From contig CAKZPG010000021.1 of assembly GCA_937138675.1 (NCBI GenBank), positions 1 through 35,787 of the forward strand: 35,787 bases of DNA, read 5' to 3'. The notes under the pieces were generated by a model. The model saw only the letters and a program-made list of their open reading frames with translations. It was not told the DNA's origin and did no database searches. Positions 16,242 through 25,489 of the stretch are shown one piece after another. Both the position numbers and the translations under genes were made by a program. This DNA is from an uncultured archaeon (lineage in GTDB: Archaea > Halobacteriota > Halobacteria > Halobacteriales > Haloferacaceae). How positions within the stretch are numbered: the first letter of the stretch is position 1; each line of letters starts with the position of its first letter.

Positions 16242-18032
16242 ATGAGTTCTGTGCCCGAGCGGTCAGAGATAGCCGCCGAGTACCGCTGGGATCTGGACAG
16301 TATCTACGCCACCGACGAGAACTGGGAGGATGCGCTTGAGGCGGTCCGCGAGCGAATCCCCGAACTGGAGCGGTTCGAAGGCCGCGTGACAGAGAGCGCC
16401 ACAACGCTTCTCGAGACGTTCCAGACCCACGAGTCAGTGATGCGTGAGGTGTCACAGGTGGCGACCTACGCGAACCTGCGGTCGGCCGAGGACCAGCGTG
16501 TTGCCGAGTACCAGTCGATGTCTACGCGGGCGCAGTCGCTCGCGACCGACGCCCGCTCCGCGGCTTCCTACCTCGACCCCGAACTCCAGGAACTTGACGA
16601 GGACGCGTTCGCTGTGTTTGTCGAAGAGGAACCCGCGCTCGCAGAGTGGACACACGTCGTCGACGACGCGCGGCGGACCCGCGAGCACACCCGCTCCGCT
16701 GAGGTGGAGGCCGTCCTCGCGGACCTCTCGGAGGTGACCGGGAGCGCCAGCGAGGTGTACTCAATGCTGACGAACGCGGATATGACGTTCCCGACGGTAG
16801 AATACCCGGACGGCGAGGCGGTCGAGATAACCCAGAACAACTTCACAACGCTCCAGAAACATCCGGACCGCGAGTTCCGAGAGCGCGTTCACGAGGCGTT
16901 CTACGACCGGTGGGGAGACGTCCGGAACTCAGTGGGGACAGCGCTGCAAAAGAGCGTGACGGGCGACGTGAAAACCGCCCGGCTGCGGAACTATGACTCT
17001 GCTCGCGAGGCGGCGCTGAACGGCCCGAACGTTCCCGTCGAGGTGTACGACGCCCTGCTCGAGACGGTGAACGACGAACGTGGGGTGCTCGCGCGCCACG
17101 CCGAACTGAAGCGTGACCTCCTCGGCGTCGACGAACTCCGGCCGTGGGATCTCTACGCCTCGCTAACAGGCGAGGACCCGACGGTGGAGTACGAGACGGC
17201 CTGTAACCACGTCGTCGAGGCCGTGGCACCGCTCGGCAAGGCGTACCAAGAGCAGATGCGGACGGGTCTGAGTTCGCGGTGGGTCGACGTCTACGAGAAC
17301 CGTGGCAAACGGTCCGGCGCGTTCTCTTCGGGCACCTACGACACACAGCCGTTCATCCTGATGAACTATCAGGACGACGTGGCCTCGATGTACACACTGG
17401 CCCACGAACTGGGCCACTCGATGCATTCGGAACTGGCCGCGAACACCCAGCCGTGGCAGTACGCGGATTACGACATCTTCGTCGCCGAGGTGGCGAGTAC
17501 GGTGAACGAGACGCTTCTCACTCACCACCTGCTAGAGACCGTCGACGACGAGGCGTTCCGTCGTGCGGTTCTCGACGAGTATCTCGAGCGGTTCCGCTCG
17601 ACGCTCTTCCGCCAGACGATGTTCGCGGACTTCGAACTCGCGATCCACGAGGCCGTTGAGGAGGGCGGCGCGCTCACCCCCGACCGTCTCGACGAGATGT
17701 ACCGCGAGCGAAAGACGTCGTTCTACGGGCCGATGGCCGCGGACGAGCTGATCAAACGGGAGTGGATGCGTATCCCTCACTTCTACTATAATTACTACGT
17801 CTACCAGTACGCGACCGGTATCTCGGCAGCGACAGCGATCGTCGAACGCGTCCGTGAGGAGGGCGAGGACGCAGCTGCAGACTACCGCGCTGCGCTGGAG
17901 CTTGGCGGGAGCGAGTACCCCGTCGATGTGCTGGCACGGGCGGGTGTGGACGTGACGACCCGCGACCCCGTTGAGGCCGCCGTTGGCGTCTACGACAACC
18001 TCGTCGGTGAGATGCGCTCGCTAGCAGAGTAG
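16242..18032 (+). CDS. pepF: Oligoendopeptidase F (M3 family)
   Basis: 596 aa, HELGHSMHSE zinc motif, GKRSGAFSSGTYDTQPFILMNYQ, YNYYVYQYATGISAA. Confidence 0.95.
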   Translation: MSSVPERSEIAAEYRWDLDSIYATDENWEDALEAVRERIPELERFEGRVTESATTLLETFQTHESVMREVSQVATYANLRSAEDQRVAEYQSMSTRAQSLATDARSAASYLDPELQELDEDAFAVFVEEEPALAEWTHVVDDARRTREHTRSAEVEAVLADLSEVTGSASEVYSMLTNADMTFPTVEYPDGEAVEITQNNFTTLQKHPDREFRERVHEAFYDRWGDVRNSVGTALQKSVTGDVKTARLRNYDSAREAALNGPNVPVEVYDALLETVNDERGVLARHAELKRDLLGVDELRPWDLYASLTGEDPTVEYETACNHVVEAVAPLGKAYQEQMRTGLSSRWVDVYENRGKRSGAFSSGTYDTQPFILMNYQDDVASMYTLAHELGHSMHSELAANTQPWQYADYDIFVAEVASTVNETLLTHHLLETVDDEAFRRAVLDEYLERFRSTLFRQTMFADFELAIHEAVEEGGALTPDRLDEMYRERKTSFYGPMAADELIKREWMRIPHFYYNYYVYQYATGISAATAIVERVREEGEDAAADYRAALELGGSEYPVDVLARAGVDVTTRDPVEAAVGVYDNLVGEMRSLAE

Positions 18033-18087
18033 GCTCCGGACGACACCCAAAGGCACAATACTCCCTGCCTCAAACAATTGTTACTGA

Positions 18088-19323
18088 ATGTCCCGCAGCC
18101 CGTCACTGCCAGATCGACCCCGGCTTGACATCGATCCGGAGATGTCGGACGCGGAGCGGTTCGAGGCGATCCGCAAGCACCACGAACGGCTCGTTCAGGT
18201 GAATCGTGAACTCGGCGACCGCCTCACTGAGGCCCGTGGTCGCCGCGACGAACTAACAGACGACGTCGATCGCCTGATGCGCCGCAACGAGACGCTCAAA
18301 ACCTCGTCACTCTACGTCGCGACGGTTGAGGAACTGGTCGACGGCGAGGCTGTTATCCGCCAGCACGGCAACAACCAGGAGGTTCTCACTGACGTCGAGG
18401 GTCGCCTTGCCGAGCGGATTGAGGCTGGCGACCGCGTCGCCGTAGACGACTCATTCTCCGTTCAACGGCTGCTCGACGACGAGACCGACGCTCGAGCGCA
18501 GGCGATGGAGGTCGAGGCCGACCCCGACGTCTCATACACCGATATCGGGGGCATAGACGAACAGATCCGCGAGGTGCGCGAGGCTGTCGAAGACCCTCTC
18601 GACAACCCCGAGCGGTTCGTCAAGGTCGGTGTTGAACCGCCCGCCGGCGTCCTGCTCCACGGTCCACCGGGGACCGGCAAGACGATGCTGGCGAAGGCGG
18701 TCGCGAACGAGACCGACGCTACGTTCATCAAGATGGCTGGTTCTGAACTCGTCCGCAAGTTCATCGGCGAGGGGTCGCGGCTCGTCCGTGACCTCTTCGA
18801 CCTTGCGGGCGAGCGCGAACCGGCGGTGATCTTCATCGACGAGATCGACGCGATCGCCTCGAAGCGCACGGACTCAAAAACCTCCGGAGACGCCGAGGTC
18901 CAGCGCACGATGATGCAGCTGCTCTCCGAGATGGACGGGTTCGACGAACGCGGCGAGGTGCGGATCATGGCCGCGACAAATCGATTCGACATGCTGGACG
19001 AGGCAATCCTCCGACCTGGCCGGTTCGACCGTCTCATTGAGGTGCCGGACCCTGGCGAGGAGGGCCGCGCGCAGATCCTCCAGATCCACGCCCGAGACAT
19101 GAGCGTCGCCGACGACGTGGACTTCGACGCCTTGGCCGGCGAACTGGACGGCTACTCTGGCGCCGATATCGCTGCGCTGGCGACCGAGGCCGGCATGTTC
19201 GCTATCCGGGACGACCGGACGACGGTGGCCGAGGCCGACTTCCGTGATGCGGTCGAGAAGCTTGAGGATGCGGGCGAGGGCGCTACCGACGAGGTGCCGG
19301 GCGTTACGGACTACCGGTACTGA
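18088..19323 (+). CDS. pan: Proteasome-activating nucleotidase (PAN), AAA+ ATPase
   Basis: N-terminal coiled coil, OB-like segment, Walker A GPPGTGKTMLAKAVANE, Walker B VIFIDEIDAIASKR, SRH MAATNRFDMLDEAILRPGRFDR. Confidence 0.95.
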   Translation: MSRSPSLPDRPRLDIDPEMSDAERFEAIRKHHERLVQVNRELGDRLTEARGRRDELTDDVDRLMRRNETLKTSSLYVATVEELVDGEAVIRQHGNNQEVLTDVEGRLAERIEAGDRVAVDDSFSVQRLLDDETDARAQAMEVEADPDVSYTDIGGIDEQIREVREAVEDPLDNPERFVKVGVEPPAGVLLHGPPGTGKTMLAKAVANETDATFIKMAGSELVRKFIGEGSRLVRDLFDLAGEREPAVIFIDEIDAIASKRTDSKTSGDAEVQRTMMQLLSEMDGFDERGEVRIMAATNRFDMLDEAILRPGRFDRLIEVPDPGEEGRAQILQIHARDMSVADDVDFDALAGELDGYSGADIAALATEAGMFAIRDDRTTVAEADFRDAVEKLEDAGEGATDEVPGVTDYRY

Positions 19324-19402
19324 GTATCTGCCCACGGGCCGTCCAGTTGTGTCGCAAACGGTGGTCTTTTGCTTCTCGTTCTCTTATTAATATCATATTC
19401 AT

Positions 19403-19783
19403 ATGAACGGCAACAACCCCTATGCCGGCCGTCCGGGCACGGCGAACGCCGGCCGTGCCGGCGCAGAGACACTCCCGGCCGAGGACGTGCGGCGCCTCCG
19501 CAGTGCGATCGTCGGGATCGTCGACCGCACGCGCGACTACCTGCCCGACGAGTACGCCGTCGGCGCGGACGTGAGCGCCGGCGCGCGGGGTGTCGAGGCA
19601 ACTGTCGCCGTCCATCCGCCTGCCGGCGACCCCGTGAGCGCCGGGTTCACCCCCGACCGGAGCGCGCTCGCTGAAGGAATCGGTCACGAAGACCGTGAGG
19701 AGGTCGCGCGGGGTCTGGCCGCGAGCGCGGCTCTGCAGGTGATGAGCGCCGTCGGTGACGACATCACCCCGACCGCCCGGTAG
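19403..19783 (+). CDS. Conserved haloarchaeal protein (DUF5811-like)
   Basis: MNGNNPYAGRPGTANAGRAGAETLPAEDVRRLRSAIVGIVDRTRDYLPDEYAVGADVSAG...; AT-rich TATA-like run upstream (ttattaatatcat). Confidence 0.7.
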   Translation: MNGNNPYAGRPGTANAGRAGAETLPAEDVRRLRSAIVGIVDRTRDYLPDEYAVGADVSAGARGVEATVAVHPPAGDPVSAGFTPDRSALAEGIGHEDREEVARGLAASAALQVMSAVGDDITPTAR

Positions 19784-19980
19784 GCGGCGCAACAAACAGC
19801 CTACAGCCGATGAGGGCGAGCGAAACCAGCGCCCCACCACAGGAGTTCTTCGCGCCCGACCGTCCCGACAACCGCCAAGAGTGAGGAACAAGGAACGAGG
19901 AACGACAACCGAGGATGCGCCAGTCGGGCGGGATGTCGCAGGGGCGTGAGAGCAGCGAGCAGGTCCCGGTTCGCGGCCGC

Positions 19981-21810
19981 CTACTTCCCCCAGAACGGGT
20001 CGCGCTTCCGGTGCCGGTCAAGATAGGCCCGGAGCGTTTCAATCTCCGTCGCCGTCAGCTCGTCTTCGAGTTCCTGCTCGAGTATCTTCGCGTGTTTCTC
20101 GGGCAGGTCGGCCCACAGTTCGTCGCCTTCCTCTATCTGACGACCCACTGTGGGCCCGTCGATAGCGACACTCACCCGCTCGCCCTGCCGGGCCTCGTCG
20201 ACATCCTCGCCCTGTTTCTGGATCCCCGAGAGCTGACCGACTCTCGTTGGTTCTGCCTCGTCCTCAGGCCAGCGCAGGACGTACTGATTGTTCCGCAGGA
20301 GCCCGCCGCGCACCTCGATACCGACAACGGCGGGGTCGGACTGGCGGAACGTGTGATCGTCCAGAACGACGAATCGCGCGGGGCGGGTGATGCGCTCCAG
20401 CACCGTCGACTGCTGGGCGCGCTCGAGTTCCGCGACGTGGTCCTCGTAGCGCTCGACTAGCTGGTAGATGACATCGTCGCGGAACAGTCCGACGTCTGAC
20501 TCCTCTACGTCCTGCTCGGCGTTCGAGAGGACGTCAACGTTGAAGCCGAGGATCGCGGCGTATTTTGAGTCCGACGCGGTGGACGCGACCGCGATATCCC
20601 GCGGTGCGATATCGCCCACCTCGGCGCGAAGGATAGGCACCTCGGCCTCGCCGAGGGCGTTTGCGATCGCCTCGAGTGACCCGAGGGTATCGGCCTTGAC
20701 GACGACGCCATCCTCGGCCGTTTCGACCGCGAGATCCGCGAGTTCGGCGCGCACCTCCTCGACTACTCGTTTCTCGTCGCTATCCCGCACCACGCGGAGC
20801 GGCGCCCCGGCCATCGCGTTGTCAAGGTCGGGGGCGGCGATCTTCACCCCGGCCGCGGCGGAGACGGCCTTGACTCGTTCGAACCGGTTTTCAGTCCGGA
20901 TCTCGGCGAGGGGTCGCGGTTGGAGGAGCGCGCGGATCTCGGTCACGATCGGGCCGTTGGCACCCCCGACGACGACACGGTCGCCCTCGCGAACGGTGCC
21001 GTCGTACAGCACGGCGTCGACGGTGGCGCCGAACCCCTTCTGGTCTTTCACCTCGAGGACCGTTCCGACGCCCGGCCCGTCGACGTCGACGGCCATCTCC
21101 GCCTTCATGTAGCGCTGGGAGAGGCCCATCAGCACGGCGAGAAGGTCGGGGACGCCCTCACCGGTGAGCGCGGAGAGCGGGACGACCCCGACGTTGCGCT
21201 GGAAGTTCTGGACCCGCCAGTAGAGGTCAGCGGAGAAGCCGGCGTCGCTCAGGTCGCCGATCACTTCGTAGAGTCCCTCGTCGAGCATCTCTCTCGCACG
21301 TGCGCTCTGGGCCTCGAACGACGGCTGGATCGGCTGGTTTTCCTGTGGGTTCCACCCTGGTGTGGCGTCTATCTTGTTAGCGGCGACGACGAACGGTGTC
21401 CCGGTGCGCCGGAGGATATCGACGGCCTCCTCGGTCTGGGGCTGGAACCTGTCGTTCACGTCCACGACGAGAACGGCGATATCTGCGAGGGCGCCGCCGC
21501 GGGCGCGCAGTGTCGCGAACGAGTGGTGGCCGGGCGTGTCGATGAACAGCAGCCCCGGCAGGTCGAAGTCCGCCGGGTCGACCAACTCGCCGGCCATCTG
21601 CGAGACGGTGTTGAGTGGCACCGCAGTCGCGCCGATATGCTGGGTGATTGCGCCGGCCTCCTCCTCACCGACGGCGGAGCCACGGATCCGGTCGAGGAGT
21701 GTGGTCTTGCCGTGGTCTACGTGGCCAAGGACGGCGACAATGGGCGTTCGGAGGGTAGCCTCGTCCGTCGCGTCTGCGTCCGCATCTGTGTCTGCATCGG
21801 TTTCTGACAT
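19981..21810 (-). CDS. infB: Translation initiation factor aIF5B (IF-2 family GTPase)
   Basis: 609 aa; G1 [26 protein letters not shown]; no intein insertion seen. Confidence 0.96.
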   Translation of the reverse strand: MSETDADTDADADATDEATLRTPIVAVLGHVDHGKTTLLDRIRGSAVGEEEAGAITQHIGATAVPLNTVSQMAGELVDPADFDLPGLLFIDTPGHHSFATLRARGGALADIAVLVVDVNDRFQPQTEEAVDILRRTGTPFVVAANKIDATPGWNPQENQPIQPSFEAQSARAREMLDEGLYEVIGDLSDAGFSADLYWRVQNFQRNVGVVPLSALTGEGVPDLLAVLMGLSQRYMKAEMAVDVDGPGVGTVLEVKDQKGFGATVDAVLYDGTVREGDRVVVGGANGPIVTEIRALLQPRPLAEIRTENRFERVKAVSAAAGVKIAAPDLDNAMAGAPLRVVRDSDEKRVVEEVRAELADLAVETAEDGVVVKADTLGSLEAIANALGEAEVPILRAEVGDIAPRDIAVASTASDSKYAAILGFNVDVLSNAEQDVEESDVGLFRDDVIYQLVERYEDHVAELERAQQSTVLERITRPARFVVLDDHTFRQSDPAVVGIEVRGGLLRNNQYVLRWPEDEAEPTRVGQLSGIQKQGEDVDEARQGERVSVAIDGPTVGRQIEEGDELWADLPEKHAKILEQELEDELTATEIETLRAYLDRHRKRDPFWGK

Positions 21811-21927
21811 CGTGACGAGGCGCTTACTTGTTAGTGCCGGTGGCGCCGATTGAACCTTTCGTATCCGCGCTGTGTCGCGTCAGACGTCCCCGTGGCGTTT
21901 ATGTAATCGCCGGGCGGGGTGTCGCGT

Positions 21928-22173
21928 ATGGCAGATGTACTCGCGGAGAACCTCTCCGACAAGTCGGTCGTGGGGGCTGACGGGACGGAGATCGGCCCGC
22001 TCTACAACATCACGATGGACCTCCGGACCGGAAGTCTCGGGGACCTGCTCGTCGAACCGAACGATGAGTATTCGGTTAGTTCGGGTGGCTACAGCGTCGA
22101 CGAGAACGGCCTCCTTCACGTCCCCGTCTCACAGGTCCAAGCGGTCAAGGACTACATCGTCGTCGGACAGTAA
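21928..22173 (+). CDS. Small PRC-barrel domain protein (haloarchaeal CdpB-like)
   Basis: MADVLAENLSDKSVVGADGTEIGPLYNITMDLRTGSLGDLLVEPN...VPVSQVQAVKDYIVVGQ; single PRC barrel. Confidence 0.85.
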   Translation: MADVLAENLSDKSVVGADGTEIGPLYNITMDLRTGSLGDLLVEPNDEYSVSSGGYSVDENGLLHVPVSQVQAVKDYIVVGQ

Positions 22174-22174
22174 G

Positions 22175-22633
22175 GTGCGGGTTCTCGACGCATCTGCGTT
22201 CGTCCACGACTACACCACCGAGGACCAGACGGCCTCGGTCCCCGAGGTGGCCGAAGAGCTAACCGGCGAGACGGCCTATCAGTTTGACGCTCTGACCGGC
22301 GCCGGGATGCGCGTTCACGTCCCTGCCGACGAGGCGGTGGTGCGTGTTCGCCGTGCAGCGGGCGACACGGGTGACGACGGCGTTCTCTCCCGGACCGATC
22401 GCCGCCTGCTCGCTGCCGCGCTCGAACTCGACGCCGTTCTCGTTACCGACGACTACGCCGTCCAGAACGTCGCGGAGAAACTCGATCTTGAGACGGAGGT
22501 GATCGCCCGCGACGGCATCGCAGAGCGTCGAGACTGGCGGTTCCAGTGCCAGGGCTGTGGCCGCGAGTTCGACGACGACGAAGGCCGGTGCCCGATCTGC
22601 GGGTCGGAGCTAACCCGTAAGAACCCGAATTAA
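22175..22633 (+). CDS. nob1: rRNA maturation endonuclease Nob1 (PIN domain plus zinc ribbon)
   Basis: GTG start 1 nt after the PRC-barrel stop; VRVLDASAFVHDY, LVTDDYAVQNVAEKL, zinc ribbon CQGCGREFDDDEGRCPICGSEL. Confidence 0.92.
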   Translation: MRVLDASAFVHDYTTEDQTASVPEVAEELTGETAYQFDALTGAGMRVHVPADEAVVRVRRAAGDTGDDGVLSRTDRRLLAAALELDAVLVTDDYAVQNVAEKLDLETEVIARDGIAERRDWRFQCQGCGREFDDDEGRCPICGSELTRKNPN

Positions 22634-22655
22634 TAATATTTGCAAAAGAGATGTA

Positions 22656-22670
22656 GGAGTGGGCCACTCC
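22656..22670. repeat. Short palindrome GGAGTGG-G-CCACTCC at the left edge of the tnpB relic
   Basis: Read directly; 7-bp arms abutting the relic frame. Confidence 0.75.
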
Positions 22671-22798
22671 GAATCAACGCCTGTGGAGACTGCGCTCCCT
22701 GCGGATACACCTGTGTCTGCAAAGCGCGTCATGGAAACAGGAAGCCTCACCCTCAAGGAGCGAACCGCGTCAGCGGTGAGCGAGTAGGGTGGGGTAGT
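22671..22798 (+). mobile_element. IS200/IS605-family relic: C-terminal tail of a TnpB (IS1341-type) coding sequence plus right end
   Basis: Frame 22671-22787 reads ESTPVETALPADTPVSAKRVMETGSLTLKERTASAVSE*, the recurrent C-terminus of haloarchaeal TnpB as I recall it, followed by gGTGGGGTAG. No RuvC or zinc-finger part remains. Confidence 0.7.
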
Positions 22799-23551
22799 TC
22801 ACACCGTGCCTGTCGCGGTCATATACTGGATGGCGAACAGCGTCGCGTTGTAGAGACCGTGGGCGCCCGCCGGCACCAACAGGTTCTCCGTCAGCTCGTA
22901 GGCTGTGCCGAGAACGATGCCAAGCGTCGCTGCAACCACGAGGTAGGTCACCTGCGACCCGGCCCCACCGAGCGCGAAGAGGTGGACAGCGCCGAAGCCG
23001 GCGCTCGCGAGCACAACTGCCGGCACCGGCCCCCACGCTCGCCGGAGAATGCCTTGGAGCCCGCCGCGGAAGACGAGTTCCTCAAACGGCCCCACGAGGA
23101 GGATGGAGACGGGAATCATCCACAAGAAGAAGGTCGGGTCATCACGCCCCGCCGCGATCACCTGATTCTGTGCCACATCGACGCCGAGACGGGAGAGTAC
23201 CTGCCCGATGAGTGTCGCGGCGACGAGAAGAACGAGGAGACCGGCGACGAGATAGCCTGCGTCGTGGGTGCTGGGCGCGCGCAGGCGGTCGGCGACGAGG
23301 CCCCAGTCGTCGGTCACGCCGAGGTAGGCGGCGACACCGAGGCCAAATCCGAGGAACTGTGCGCCGCTCACGAGAATCCGGTAGGCGAGCGATTCGGTTC
23401 CGAGGTTGGCGACCTGGAGGGCGAAGTCGGCAAGGCTCGCTGTTAGCACCGCGCCGAAAAAGGCGACTAAGACAACGACGGCACCTTTGCCGAGGGCGAC
23501 CAGTCGCTCTATCGCCGCGTCCGACCGGTCGCCGACAGCCTCCTCTGGCAT
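22799..23551 (-). CDS. CPBP-family intramembrane metalloprotease (Rce1/CAAX-like)
   Basis: Motif 1 GPFEELVFRGGLQGILRR, later HLFALGG and GAHGLYN; multiple TM. Confidence 0.88.
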   Translation of the reverse strand: MPEEAVGDRSDAAIERLVALGKGAVVVLVAFFGAVLTASLADFALQVANLGTESLAYRILVSGAQFLGFGLGVAAYLGVTDDWGLVADRLRAPSTHDAGYLVAGLLVLLVAATLIGQVLSRLGVDVAQNQVIAAGRDDPTFFLWMIPVSILLVGPFEELVFRGGLQGILRRAWGPVPAVVLASAGFGAVHLFALGGAGSQVTYLVVAATLGIVLGTAYELTENLLVPAGAHGLYNATLFAIQYMTATGTV

Positions 23552-23590
23552 ATCCCGGGATTAGATGAGCCGACGGAATAGGCTCTCCGA

Positions 23591-24901
23591 TTAGTCGACC
23601 ACGAGTCGCTCCTTCTCGGCAACGGCGTCGGCGGCGTCTTGCTCCGGGTCGCCTGCTGCGCCGAGCAGTCCCCGCGCGGCGACTTTCCCCCACTCTACCG
23701 CGGGCTGAGTGAACGTCTCGATGCCCTCCAGTTCGCCGACGAGGACACAGGCTGTCTCCATCCCGTAGAGCAGCTTGCCGACCGACCGAGCGTCGAGACG
23801 GTCTATCTCGACCCGCACGTTCGGCCGACCGGCGGCCGCGAGGCTCGCCTCGGTGGCACGAAACTCCGCGTCGAGCAGGTCACCGAGCCCCTCGCCCGCG
23901 AGGTACGAAAGGCCGTCCGGCAGGTCGTCTGGCACCGGCGCCGCCGCGGCCCGCTTGGTCTGTCGCACGAACGTCACCAGCTTGTCCCGCGGCCCGGCGC
24001 GGTAGAGTTGGAGCTGTGAATGCTGGTCGGTCGCGCCGAGCGCCCGGAGCGGTGTCTGCCCAAGGCCGTCTTTGCCCAGACTCTCTGCCCAGAGTTGTGC
24101 GAACCACTCTGCGAATGGCTCCAGCGCCTCCACGTACGGCATCATCGCGTTGCTCGTCGCTCCGCGGCGACCGAGAGCAAAGGCAACAGCGCCGTAGGCG
24201 TACGCCGGTGTCTCGAACAGCGACCCGGAGAGGTCGTCGGCCGCATCGCGCGCGCCGGCGACCAGCCTCGTGACGTCCGCGCCGCGGAGCGCCGCCGAGG
24301 CGGTGCCGACGGCCGAGAGAACGGAGAACCGGCCGGGCACGCCGTTCGGCACGCGGAGTGTCGGCAGGTCGTGACGGTCGGCCATCGCACGGAGAGGGCC
24401 GGCATCACCCGTCGTGACGAGCGTCTGTTCGGTCCAGTCGACGCCTGCCCGTTGCATCCGCGTGCGGACGACGAGGAAATTCGCGAGCGTCTCGGCTGTC
24501 GTCCCCGACTTCGAGACGACATTCACCACCGTCTCCGAGAGCGGCAGGCTATCAAGCAGTGAAGAGACGTGGGCCGGGTCGACGTTGTCGAGGGCGTAGA
24601 CCGGTGGTGCGTCGTCCGGTGCTGGCAGTGCCGCGGCGAGTGTCGTCGCGCCCAGGGCGCTCCCGCCGATACCCACCACAAGTACGGCCTCGGGGTCGAA
24701 CCCCGCCGTTGCGGCCAGCACCTCGTCCACGTTGACCCGTCTGGGGAGCGAGAGGGCAGCGTAGCCGTGCTCCGCCTCGCGTCGCCCGTGGTCGATCCGT
24801 TCGTGGGCGCTCGCAACGCGTTCATCCAGCTGTTCCAACGCCGTCCGTGACACGCCCGGCGTGGCTGTCGCCCCCAACGCGTTGCCGATGTCGACTCGCA
24901 T
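23591..24901 (-). CDS. pgi: Glucose-6-phosphate isomerase
   Basis: 436 aa; VVGIGGSALGATTLAAAL, NVVSKSGTTAETLANFLVVR, GLGQTPLRALGATDQHSQLQLYRAGPRDKLVTFV. Confidence 0.94.
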   Translation of the reverse strand: MRVDIGNALGATATPGVSRTALEQLDERVASAHERIDHGRREAEHGYAALSLPRRVNVDEVLAATAGFDPEAVLVVGIGGSALGATTLAAALPAPDDAPPVYALDNVDPAHVSSLLDSLPLSETVVNVVSKSGTTAETLANFLVVRTRMQRAGVDWTEQTLVTTGDAGPLRAMADRHDLPTLRVPNGVPGRFSVLSAVGTASAALRGADVTRLVAGARDAADDLSGSLFETPAYAYGAVAFALGRRGATSNAMMPYVEALEPFAEWFAQLWAESLGKDGLGQTPLRALGATDQHSQLQLYRAGPRDKLVTFVRQTKRAAAAPVPDDLPDGLSYLAGEGLGDLLDAEFRATEASLAAAGRPNVRVEIDRLDARSVGKLLYGMETACVLVGELEGIETFTQPAVEWGKVAARGLLGAAGDPEQDAADAVAEKERLVVD

Positions 24902-24981
24902 GGACGCGAGGGGAGCGCCGAGGTGATAAACGGCGGCGTCGAGCCGAGATGTTGAAGCCCCGGCAACCCATACCTCCAGGT

Positions 24982-25482
24982 ATGGCCTACCGCGGCGTCT
25001 TCGGCGCGTTTCCGTACGCGGCGCGCGAGAGCGACTCGTGGCTCTTCCGGTCGTATGCGCTCGTGAGTGTTGTCGTTGGCGGGGGACTCGCCCTCCTGTT
25101 TGCCTTCGGCCTCGTCGTCCTCGTCGCTCAGACGGCGGCGATTACAGGCGGGTCACTCACCCTCTCGCGGGCCTTCTACGTCGTCGTCGGACTCTTTATC
25201 GTCGCGCCAGTCATCGCGCCGACACTCCTCGTCGCGCGCCGCCACCGCCGACAGGGTTCGACGCGACGCTACGACGCGGCACTGGCGCTCGCAGGCTACC
25301 TCCTCGTCGCCTCGCTGTACGTGGCCCTCGTAATAACTATCCCGACGGGCCAGCAGGAAGCGCCGACGGGTGCATTTGCACCCGCCGTCGCGACGCTGTA
25401 CGCGCTCCCGTCCGTCGCGGCCGCCGTCCCGCCACTCGTGAGCATCGGGACGATATGGGCCGCCCACCGGCTAGCACGCTGA
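24982..25482 (+). CDS. Hypothetical multi-pass membrane protein
   Basis: MAYRGVFGAFPYAARESDSWLFRSYALVSVVVGGGLALLFAFGLVVLVAQTAA...; about four TM helices. Confidence 0.75.
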   Translation: MAYRGVFGAFPYAARESDSWLFRSYALVSVVVGGGLALLFAFGLVVLVAQTAAITGGSLTLSRAFYVVVGLFIVAPVIAPTLLVARRHRRQGSTRRYDAALALAGYLLVASLYVALVITIPTGQQEAPTGAFAPAVATLYALPSVAAAVPPLVSIGTIWAAHRLAR

Positions 25483-25489
25483 CGCCGAG

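Noticed and set aside
19868-19912. gaggaacaaggaacgaggaacga short repeat in the DUF5811/infB intergenic region
   Set aside because: Only a few degenerate short units with no evident structure; likely simple-sequence drift.
21928-22633. PIN-domain gene preceded by a small gene, as in a VapBC toxin-antitoxin module
   Set aside because: The PIN protein has a C-terminal zinc ribbon typical of Nob1, and the upstream protein is a PRC barrel rather than an AbrB/RHH antitoxin.
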